In this document: positions 56,757 to 64,000 of the stretch, one piece after another | Layout of the letters: every line of letters begins with the position of its first letter | How positions within the stretch are numbered: position 1 is the stretch's first letter | NCBI RefSeq assembly: GCF_008636115.1 | Contig: NZ_QLZD01000033.1 | Coordinates: forward strand, 310,001-374,000 | Direction of reading: 5' to 3' | Source: Candidatus Tokpelaia sp. | GTDB taxonomy: Bacteria; Pseudomonadota; Alphaproteobacteria; Rhizobiales; Rhizobiaceae | DNA length: 64,000 nt | The notes under the pieces: model-generated | Databases searched by the model: none | Seen by the model: the letters and a program-made list of their open reading frames with translations, nothing else | Told to the model about the DNA's origin: nothing | Program-made: the position numbers and the translations under genes

Positions 56757-59198
56757 TTAATGCGCCAGCATAGGATTAACCGTGCTGTCATCACTTTGAG
56801 CCACATTATTATTGGCATTATTGGCCGCTTCTTCATCTTTTTCCGACCATTGAACAGGTGTCGGCTCACGCGTCAAGGCATAATGCAAAACTTCACTGGC
56901 GTGAGAAACCGGGATAATTTCCATATTATTTTTGACATTATCCGGTATTTCCGCCAGATCTTTGGCATTTTCTTCCGGTATTAAAACCCGTTTAATGCCG
57001 CCGCGCAAGGCCGCCAGCAATTTCTCCTTCAGCCCGCCAATCGGCAAAACCCGCCCGCGCAGAGTAATTTCGCCGGTCATGGCCACATCTTTGCGCACCG
57101 GAATGCCTGTCATTATTGAAACAATCGCCGTCATCATGGCAATACCGGCCGAAGGCCCGTCTTTCGGCGTTGCTCCTTCCGGCACATGGACATGAATATC
57201 CCGCTTGTCAAACAGCGGCGGCTTAATGCCGAAATCTACCGCTCTTGAGCGCACATAAGACGCCGCCGCCGAAATAGATTCCTTCATGACATCGCGCAAA
57301 TTGCCGGTAACTGTCATGCGGCCCTTGCCCGACATCATCACGCCTTCAATGGTCAGCAGCTCACCGCCTACTTCTGTCCAGGCCAGGCCGGTTACAATAC
57401 CGACCTGATCTTCCGCATCAATCATGCCGAAGCGATAGCGCTTCACGCCCAGATAATCGGCAATATTGCCGGCAGTAATATGCACATATTTGACATTTTC
57501 CTTGATGATTCTGGTCACTGCCTTGCGCGCCAGTTTCATCAGCTCACGCTCCAGGCTGCGCACGCCCGCTTCACGCGTATAATATTGGATAATAGCGCGG
57601 ACAGCAGCGTCATCAACAGAGAATTCGCTTTTGCGCAAGGCATGTTCCGTAATCGTCTTAGGCAATAAATGGCGTTTGACAATTTCCACTTTCTCATCTT
57701 CAGTATAACCGGCAATGCGGATAATCTCCATACGATCCAGCAGCGGCCCGGGAATATTGAGCGAATTGGCAGTGGTCACAAACATGACATCGGACAAATC
57801 ATATTCCACCTCCAGATAATGATCCATAAAAGTGGAGTTCTGCTCAGGGTCGAGCACTTCCAGCAAAGCAGAAGACGGATCACCGCGGAAATCCTGCCCC
57901 ATTTTATCAATTTCATCGAGCAGAAAAAGCGGGTTGGATTTTTTTGCCTTTTTCATGGACTGAATAATTTTGCCCGGCATAGAGCCGATATAAGTGCGCC
58001 TGTGACCGCGAATTTCCGATTCATCACGCACACCGCCCAGCGCCATACGCACATATTCCCGCCCTGTCGCCTTGGCTACAGAATGCGCCAGCGAGGTTTT
58101 GCCGACACCGGGAGGGCCGACCAGGCACAAAATCGGGCCTTTGATTTTTTTGGCCCGGCTTTGCACTGCCAAATATTCAACAATGCGTTCTTTCACTTTA
58201 TCCAGGCCGAAATGCTCTTCATCAAGCACTTTTTCAGCAAAATTCAGGTCTTTTTTAATTGGCGATTTTTTGTTCCACGGTATATTAAGCAGCCAGTCCA
58301 GATAATTGCGCACCACAGTCGCTTCTGCCGACATAGGTGACATAGAGCGTAATTTCTTGATTTCAGAATGGGCTTTTTCTTCCGCTTCCTTGCTTAAACG
58401 GGTTTTCTTGATATTATCTTCCAGCTCTGAAATTTCATCACGGCCGTCTTCGCCCTCGCCCAATTCTTTCTGAATAGCCTTCATCTGCTCATTCAAATAA
58501 TATTCGCGCTGGGTTTTTTCCATTTGCCGCTTCACCCGCGAGCGAATGCGCTTTTCCACCTGCAAAACAGAAACTTCCGATTCCATAAAGCTTAAAGCGC
58601 GCTCCAGCCGCTCACGCACATCGAGCAGCGCCAGCATTTCCTGTTTTTCCGACAATTTTACGGTCAAATGCGAGGCAATAGTATCGGCAAGTTTGGAGGG
58701 ATTTTCAATCTGGCTGACAGCGCTGATAACTTCCGGCGAAATTTTTTTATTAAGTTTGACATAATTTTCAAAATCGGCCACAACCGAACGCGCCAGCGCC
58801 TCGACCTCCACCTCATCATCAACCGCCTCAGCGAGAACCTCTGCCTCTGCCTGTAAATAGGCCCCTTTATCATAAAAATGCCGCAGCCCGGTGCGGGCAA
58901 CACCTTCTACCAGCACTTTCACCGTGCCGTCAGGAAGTTTCAATAATTGCAAAATATTGGCCAAAGTGCCGACATCATAAATTTCCTTGGGCTGTGGATC
59001 ATCATCGGCAGCGCTTTTTTGCGTTACCAGCAAAATTTGCCGATTTTCGCGCATAGCCTCTTCCAGGGCGCGAATCGATTTTTCCCTGCCGACAAAAAGC
59101 GGCACAATCATATGCGGGAAAACGACAATATCGCGCAGGGGCAAAACAGCGTAAAGGCCGCTTGTTTCTTTCCCTGTTTTTCCAGAACGTTCCTGCAT
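56757..59198 (-). CDS. lon: ATP-dependent protease Lon
   Basis: Lon (813 aa) degrades damaged and regulatory proteins. The N-terminal substrate-binding domain begins [20 protein letters not shown], the AAA+ module has Walker A GPPGVGKT and Walker [10 protein letters not shown], and the protease domain has the catalytic Ser in PKDGPSAG with the Lys downstream. A polar Asn/Glu tail follows. A heat-shock-type promoter is visible about 100 bases upstream. Confidence 0.97.
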   Translation of the reverse strand: MQERSGKTGKETSGLYAVLPLRDIVVFPHMIVPLFVGREKSIRALEEAMRENRQILLVTQKSAADDDPQPKEIYDVGTLANILQLLKLPDGTVKVLVEGVARTGLRHFYDKGAYLQAEAEVLAEAVDDEVEVEALARSVVADFENYVKLNKKISPEVISAVSQIENPSKLADTIASHLTVKLSEKQEMLALLDVRERLERALSFMESEVSVLQVEKRIRSRVKRQMEKTQREYYLNEQMKAIQKELGEGEDGRDEISELEDNIKKTRLSKEAEEKAHSEIKKLRSMSPMSAEATVVRNYLDWLLNIPWNKKSPIKKDLNFAEKVLDEEHFGLDKVKERIVEYLAVQSRAKKIKGPILCLVGPPGVGKTSLAHSVAKATGREYVRMALGGVRDESEIRGHRRTYIGSMPGKIIQSMKKAKKSNPLFLLDEIDKMGQDFRGDPSSALLEVLDPEQNSTFMDHYLEVEYDLSDVMFVTTANSLNIPGPLLDRMEIIRIAGYTEDEKVEIVKRHLLPKTITEHALRKSEFSVDDAAVRAIIQYYTREAGVRSLERELMKLARKAVTRIIKENVKYVHITAGNIADYLGVKRYRFGMIDAEDQVGIVTGLAWTEVGGELLTIEGVMMSGKGRMTVTGNLRDVMKESISAAASYVRSRAVDFGIKPPLFDKRDIHVHVPEGATPKDGPSAGIAMMTAIVSIMTGIPVRKDVAMTGEITLRGRVLPIGGLKEKLLAALRGGIKRVLIPEENAKDLAEIPDNVKNNMEIIPVSHASEVLHYALTREPTPVQWSEKDEEAANNANNNVAQSDDSTVNPMLAH

Positions 59199-59810
59199 TA
59201 TTTATCCTTTCGCAAAAGCTTGGCTTACAGGCTTAAAGGCAGTTTAAAACCTGCTCCCTTCGTCTCTTTTTTGGGAACGAGAATAGCCGAGCCTCATAGA
59301 TGGTTGCACCAAAGCCCGATTTCAAGAGTCAGGAAAAGACTGTGTTACCCGGCACGATACGCTAAAACACATAGAGAATACAAAGCCGGCACAAAAGCTG
59401 AAAATAAACAAAGCAATGACGGCTCAACAGAGATTAGGAGAAAAACGGCAAATACCAGACAAGACACCATCACAATACGCGGCACAGCAACAGGAGCCGG
59501 ATAAGACCAAACTGAAATCACAGCCTTTTCACGGTTAATAAAATAGCAGCATATTCTTAAAGCAATCTTATTGCTCGCCGCAAATTTATTTTGCCTGCTA
59601 AAATCGCCCGCTTGTCATACCGGTAATATAACTTAAAAGCAGGAAAACTGCCGGCATTACGGCAAAGCCGCATCATAAAAGGGAAATCTCTCAGATTCAC
59701 AACGCCGAAACGCCGGCATCAGCCGCGATAATATTACTGCGGCAGCGGCGCTGATTGCGGCCGGAAAAGCGCCGCCTTTCAGGTGGCTGCCGGACTAAAC
59801 CGGAGAATCA
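59199..59810 (-). other. clpX-lon interval without a gene
   Basis: About 600 bases with no supported gene. The end near lon carries the heat-shock-type promoter listed separately; the rest is AT-rich and unremarkable, with short GC hairpins near the clpX end. Confidence 0.4.
59296..59326 (-). promoter_or_regulatory. RpoH (sigma-32)-like promoter of lon
   Basis: On the minus strand CTTGAAA (59320-59326) and CCATCTAT (59296-59303) are separated by 16 bases, close to the heat-shock sigma factor consensus (CTTGAA plus a C-rich CYTAT/CCAT-type -10). It lies about 100 bases before the lon start, in line with heat induction of lon in other bacteria. Confidence 0.6.
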
Positions 59811-61091
59811 TCAGGCCGAAACATTGCCTCTTTCATGCTGTTTATCGGCATAAATATAAAGCGGGCGGGCGCGGCCTTCCACCACTTCGCTTGAGACGGC
59901 AACTTCCCGCACATCTTCCAGCACCGGCAGATCAAACATAGTATCCAGCAAAATCTTTTCCATAATTGAGCGCAGGCCGCGCGCCCCTGTCTTGCGCTCA
60001 ATCGCCTTTTCAGCAATAGCGCGCAAGGCATCATCATGAAAAGTCAGCACCACATCTTCCATTTCAAACAGGCGCTTATATTGCTTGACCAAGGCATTTT
60101 TCGGCCTGGACAAAATTTGCACCAAAGCCTCAATATCCAGATCTTCCAATGTGGCAATAACCGGCAAACGGCCGACAAATTCCGGAATAAGGCCGAATTT
60201 CAGCAAATCCTCCGGCTCCAGATCACGGAAGACAGCGCCCAGACGGCGGCTGTCCGGCGCCGCTACTTTAGCACCAAAACCGATAGAGGTTTTTTCACTG
60301 CGTGCCAGAATAATTTTATCCAGCCCGGCAAAAGCGCCGCCGCAAATAAACAGAATATTGGTTGTATCCACCTGCAGAAATTCCTGCTGCGGGTGTTTGC
60401 GCCCGCCTTGCGGCGGCACAGAAGCCACAGTTCCCTCCATCACCTTCAACAGTGCCTGCTGCACCCCCTCACCTGAAACATCGCGCGTAATAGACGGATT
60501 TTCCGCCTTGCGTGTAATTTTATCGACCTCGTCAATATAAACAATGCCGCGCTGCGCCCGCTCAACATTATAATCGGCCGCCTGCAGCAATTTCAGGATA
60601 ATATTTTCCACATCTTCGCCAACATAGCCGGCTTCGGTCAAGGTTGTGGCATCGGCCATGGTAAAAGGCACATCAATAATGCGCGCCAAAGTCTGCGCCA
60701 GATAAGTCTTGCCGCAGCCTGTCGGCCCAACCAGCAAAATATTGGATTTTGTCAGCTCAATATCGGAATTTTTAGATTGATGCGCCAGCCTTTTATAATG
60801 ATTATGCACGGCCACTGCCAAAATCTTTTTGGCATTATTCTGGCCGATAACATAATCATCAAGCACGTGCATAATTTCTTGCGGAGTCGGCACCCCTTCG
60901 CGCAATTTTGCCGAAGACGCCTTGTTCTCCTCGCTGATAATATCCATACACAAGCCGACACATTCATCACAGATAAAAACAGTCGGCCCGGCTATCAATT
61001 TGCGCACTTCATGCTGGCTTTTGCCGCAAAATGAGCAATAAAGCGTATTTTTGCTGTCGCCGCCGCTGCCGCTATTTGCAACTTTGCTCAT
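59811..61091 (-). CDS. clpX: ClpX, ATPase subunit of ClpXP
   Basis: ClpX (426 aa) unfolds substrates for ClpP. The zinc-binding domain ([11 protein letters not shown] ... [10 protein letters not shown]), Walker A GPTGCGKT, and the Walker B segment [10 protein letters not shown] are intact. ATG 61091 is set by the family start. CpdR, encoded in this window, is a known ClpXP adaptor in relatives. Confidence 0.97.
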   Translation of the reverse strand: MSKVANSGSGGDSKNTLYCSFCGKSQHEVRKLIAGPTVFICDECVGLCMDIISEENKASSAKLREGVPTPQEIMHVLDDYVIGQNNAKKILAVAVHNHYKRLAHQSKNSDIELTKSNILLVGPTGCGKTYLAQTLARIIDVPFTMADATTLTEAGYVGEDVENIILKLLQAADYNVERAQRGIVYIDEVDKITRKAENPSITRDVSGEGVQQALLKVMEGTVASVPPQGGRKHPQQEFLQVDTTNILFICGGAFAGLDKIILARSEKTSIGFGAKVAAPDSRRLGAVFRDLEPEDLLKFGLIPEFVGRLPVIATLEDLDIEALVQILSRPKNALVKQYKRLFEMEDVVLTFHDDALRAIAEKAIERKTGARGLRSIMEKILLDTMFDLPVLEDVREVAVSSEVVEGRARPLYIYADKQHERGNVSA

Positions 61092-61325
61092 TTTATCCTT
61101 CCTTTCCAACACTGCGCTTTCAGGCTTTGTTACCGCAAATTTCACAACCGGTTTCGGCACAATACCCGCCGTATGGGGATTACACTTCCCGGTTCAGATT
61201 TGCTGCCGCATATAGATTTACACCAAAGCCCGACAGCACAATACCCATTTTTACGGCAAAGATGTAAATGCAAAGATAATGCCCCCAAGCCTCGCCGCAG
61301 TCTATATCAGGCCGCTCCGGCCGCG

Positions 61326-61955
61326 CTAGGCTTCATCAAAATCCTGCCGTTTTTTTAATACCTGATCAAGCAGACCAAATTCCTTCGCCTCTTCTGCCGA
61401 CATAAAATGGTCGCGATCCAGCGTTTTTTCAATAGTTTCATAATCGCGCCCGGTATGTGCGACATAAATTTCATTCAGACGGCGCTTTAATTTGATAATA
61501 TCCTGCGCATGGCGCTGAATATCCGCCGCCACGCCCTTAAAGCCGCCGGAAGGCTGGTGCACCATAATCCGCGCATTAGGCAGAGCAAAACGCTGCCCTT
61601 TTGCCCCCGCCGCCAATAATAGCGACCCCATAGAGGCCGCCTGCCCCATACACAAAGTGACAACTTGCGGGCGGATAAATTGCATTGTGTCATAAATAGC
61701 CAGACCGGCAGTCACATAACCGCCGGGCGAATTGATATAAAGGCTGATGTCTTTTTTGGGATTTTCCGCTTCCAGAAACAAAAGCTGGGCGCAAACCAGC
61801 ATAGCCATATTATCTTCCACCGGGCCATTGATAAAAATAATCCGCTCTTTCAGCAGCCGCGAAAAAATATCATAAGCCCGCTCGCCGCGATTGGTCTGCT
61901 CCACCACCATTGGCACAAGATTCATTGCTGTTCTGATTTTATCCTGCATGGTCAC
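61326..61955 (-). CDS. clpP: ATP-dependent Clp protease proteolytic subunit
   Basis: ClpP (209 aa) forms the proteolytic chamber. The catalytic triad is intact: Ser in [14 protein letters not shown], His in IMVHQPSGG and Asp in [13 protein letters not shown]. The start is GTG 61955 or ATG 61949, two codons apart. It lies upstream of clpX, same strand, separated by about 230 bases. Confidence 0.96.
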   Translation of the reverse strand: MTMQDKIRTAMNLVPMVVEQTNRGERAYDIFSRLLKERIIFINGPVEDNMAMLVCAQLLFLEAENPKKDISLYINSPGGYVTAGLAIYDTMQFIRPQVVTLCMGQAASMGSLLLAAGAKGQRFALPNARIMVHQPSGGFKGVAADIQRHAQDIIKLKRRLNEIYVAHTGRDYETIEKTLDRDHFMSAEEAKEFGLLDQVLKKRQDFDEA

Positions 61956-62140
61956 TCTGTTTCTGCTCTCAGCTCATGCCGCTATTTACCGCATTTGATA
62001 AAACAGCGCAAACTCCCTTTGATAGGCTTTTCCACTGGGAATTGCAATAAGGATTAGATAAGGCACCAATACGGCCCGTAATAAAAGCCGAAAAATCGCG
62101 GCAGCAGGAAAAAGCCGATAAAAGGCTGATATGGCTCGGC

Positions 62141-63517
62141 TCAAAAAAACTCCAGGCCGACACGGAACATTTGCTCAACATCATGCACCGCCTCAGCCAG
62201 AGCGAAAATAGTAACCCAATCGCCGGCTATAATCCGGGTAGAGCCGACAGGGCGGATAATAGCGCCGTCACGATAAATTACTCCAATACGCAAATTTCCC
62301 GGCAGATCCAGCTCAGCTATTGGCGGCCCGACCAAAGAAGATGTCTCCAGCGCCTGGGCTTCAATCAGCTCTGCCTGCCCGTGTGAGACAGAATGCACAG
62401 CACGAATCCGCCCGCGGCGCATTTGTTGCAGAATTTTGGAAACAGTCACATTGCGCGGGTTAATATGGGCGTCAATACCGTTTGTTCGAGTCAGTTCCTC
62501 ATAAAGCGGATTATTGACCAAAACCATATTAGCCTTGCAACCCAGCCGCCTGGCCATCATAGCGCTTAACACATTCACCTGCTCCTGATTGGTGAGGGCC
62601 AGCATTAAATCTGTCTCTTCCACCCTTGCGTCCTGCAAAATTGCCTGTTCCAGAGCGCTGCCGTTTAATACCGGCGTATTGGCCAGTTCATCGGCAATAT
62701 GTAGCGCCCGATGGCGATCGGCCTCAATAATTTTTACATTGGTTTTGAGGTTTTTTCTTTCAATCGCTTTGGCGACATAAAGGCCAATATGGCCGCCGCC
62801 AGCAATAATAATGCGCCGCGCCTCCTGTTCTTCATGGCCGAAAAGCGATAATAGCCGCCGCACCTGGTCGCTGGCTACGGTCACATAAGCAATATCGCTT
62901 TTTTGCAACTGCGTTTCGGCATTGGGGATAAAAATATCGCGCCCGCGTTTCAGCCCGACAATCACCGCCCGCAAATCCGGGAAAAGCTGGCTTAATTGCC
63001 GCAAAGGCGTTTCCAGCAGTGGGCAATCATCAAGGCATTCTACCGCCAGCAGGGTAGCCTTGCCCTCCGCCGCTACCACCACATCAAGCGCGCCCGGCTC
63101 GGCAAGACGCCGCAAAACCACTTCACCTACTTCAACTTCCGGCGAAATCACCACATCAATAGACAGGCTCTCACGTGAAAAAAAGCTTTGAAATTCAGGG
63201 CCTAAATAAGCTTGTGACCGCACCCGGGCAATTTTTATCGGCACATTAAAATGGGTATGCGCCACCTGGCAGGCAATCATATTGATTTCATCATAAAGGG
63301 TGACAGCAATCAGCATATCGGCATTGGCGGCATCGGCCGCGGCCAGCACATCAGGGTGGGATCCGTGCCCGACAAGGCCGCGCACGTCCAGAGTATCGCG
63401 TATTGCCTCAATCCGCTTCGGATCTTTGTCAATAACGGTTACGTCAATATTTTCTACCACCAGCCGCTCGGCAATGCCGTAACCTACTTGCCCTGCGCCG
63501 CAAATAATAACCTTCAT
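62141..63517 (-). CDS. trkA: Trk potassium transporter regulatory subunit TrkA
   Basis: TrkA (458 aa) is the NAD(H)-binding regulatory subunit of Trk potassium uptake. It has two RCK_N domains: the first starts IICGAGQVGYGIAERL, the second IIIAGGGHIGLYVAKAI near residue 232; each is followed by an RCK_C segment. It follows ntrX, as in Rhizobiales. The downstream side (61956-62140) holds no gene. Confidence 0.94.
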   Translation of the reverse strand: MKVIICGAGQVGYGIAERLVVENIDVTVIDKDPKRIEAIRDTLDVRGLVGHGSHPDVLAAADAANADMLIAVTLYDEINMIACQVAHTHFNVPIKIARVRSQAYLGPEFQSFFSRESLSIDVVISPEVEVGEVVLRRLAEPGALDVVVAAEGKATLLAVECLDDCPLLETPLRQLSQLFPDLRAVIVGLKRGRDIFIPNAETQLQKSDIAYVTVASDQVRRLLSLFGHEEQEARRIIIAGGGHIGLYVAKAIERKNLKTNVKIIEADRHRALHIADELANTPVLNGSALEQAILQDARVEETDLMLALTNQEQVNVLSAMMARRLGCKANMVLVNNPLYEELTRTNGIDAHINPRNVTVSKILQQMRRGRIRAVHSVSHGQAELIEAQALETSSLVGPPIAELDLPGNLRIGVIYRDGAIIRPVGSTRIIAGDWVTIFALAEAVHDVEQMFRVGLEFF

Positions 63518-63531
63518 TGTCTGTTCCCGGT

Positions 63532-64000
63532 TCAGAGCCCCAAAGATTTCAGTTTTCGATGCAGGGCAGATCTTTCCATACCGATAAATTCGGCCGTGCG
63601 CGAAATATTGCCGCTAAAACGGTTAATTTGCGCCGTCAAATATTCTTTCTCAAACATTTCGCGCGCTTCACGCAAAGGCAGGGACATAATATGCTGGTCG
63701 CTTTCATTGGCCAGACGTGGCAAATTATCGCCGATTTCAGCCGGCAGCAAATCGGCTGAAATCGGCTCATCACCTTTATTATCGTCACGGGTCAAAATAA
63801 GCAGCCGCTCCACATTATTGCGTAATTGCCGCACATTGCCCGGCCAGTTATGCGCCTGCAGCACCGCCATGGCATCATCGCCCACCGGGCGCAGTTTTAT
63901 CCCCGCCTGCGCGGCAATCCGGCGCATAAAATGGTCTACCAGCAGCGGAATATCCTCCCGCCGGCGCGATAAAGGCGGTACATTAACCGGCACAACCGCC
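63532..64000 (-). CDS. ntrX: nitrogen regulator NtrX (3' part; runs off the window)
   Basis: The last 153 or more residues of a sigma-54-activator type response regulator: the end of the AAA+ domain (VPPLSRRREDIPLLVDHFM, WPGNVRQLRNNVERL) and the Fis-type HTH (GNISRTAEFIGMERSALHRKLKSLG). The neighbouring trkA and the family order ntrY-ntrX-trkA identify it as NtrX. The 5' part lies beyond the window. Confidence 0.9.
   Translation of the reverse strand, partial: AVVPVNVPPLSRRREDIPLLVDHFMRRIAAQAGIKLRPVGDDAMAVLQAHNWPGNVRQLRNNVERLLILTRDDNKGDEPISADLLPAEIGDNLPRLANESDQHIMSLPLREAREMFEKEYLTAQINRFSGNISRTAEFIGMERSALHRKLKSLGL

Overview
The window is a chromosomal segment from an alphaproteobacterium of the order Rhizobiales/Hyphomicrobiales. 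The evidence is gene order: several blocks are classic rhizobial neighbourhoods (nagZ-scpA-scpB-tatABC-serS-pcm; DUF177-plsX-fabH-ihfA-merR; glyA-nrdR-ribD-ribE-ribH-nusB; comEC/gltX-gltA; rpsB-tsf-pyrH-frr-uppS-cdsA-rseP-bamA-lpxD-fabZ-lpxA-lpxI-lpxB; clpP-clpX-lon-hupB; ntrX-trkA). CpdR, an EipB (DUF1849) homologue, DUF6163, LpxI and a RIP protease agree. Base composition looks moderate, with AT-rich intergenic spacers. Pseudogenes, gaps where conserved neighbours are expected (surE) and lost active sites suggest a host-associated lineage undergoing genome reduction, possibly near Bartonellaceae; that placement is inference.

Layout. 1-7.2 kb (minus strand): pcm, serS, tatC, tatB, tatA, broken scpB and scpA, nagZ. 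7.2-13.8 kb: a Tat-type lipoprotein L,D-transpeptidase, rlmJ, a secreted four-cysteine protein, tRNA-Pro, an alpha/beta hydrolase that has lost its catalytic Ser and His, cpdR, two near-identical tRNA-Val genes, a Panacea (DUF4065) gene with a frameshifted membrane partner, and a MerR regulator. 13.8-18.2 kb: ihfA, fabH, plsX, DUF177, bamE. 18.6-21.3 kb: a degraded island with an antirepressor remnant, a multiply shifted membrane gene, two intact HTH antitoxin-like genes, a frameshifted toxin and a phage-like fragment. 21.3-29.4 kb: nusB, riboflavin genes, nrdR, glyA with a long G-rich leader, ctaA and a second Tat-type L,D-transpeptidase. 29.5-37 kb: DUF6163, hemB, comEC, gltX, gltA. 37.5-52.3 kb: the lipid A / outer-membrane / translation block. 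52.3-56.5 kb: eipB, a HIT protein, a D,D-carboxypeptidase with SPOR domain, hupB and a candidate small RNA. 56.7-64 kb: lon, clpX, clpP, trkA and the 3' part of ntrX.

The genes mostly serve envelope construction (lipid A, BAM complex, peptidoglycan crosslinking and trimming, undecaprenyl phosphate, phospholipid), export of folded proteins (Tat), protein quality control (Lon, ClpXP, with CpdR as a ClpXP adaptor) and translation. I found no convincing new multi-gene system. The most notable signals are the decay of the ScpAB condensin subunits, the catalytically dead hydrolase, the Panacea pair, the broken toxin-antitoxin island, and a few candidate regulatory RNAs and small ORFs.
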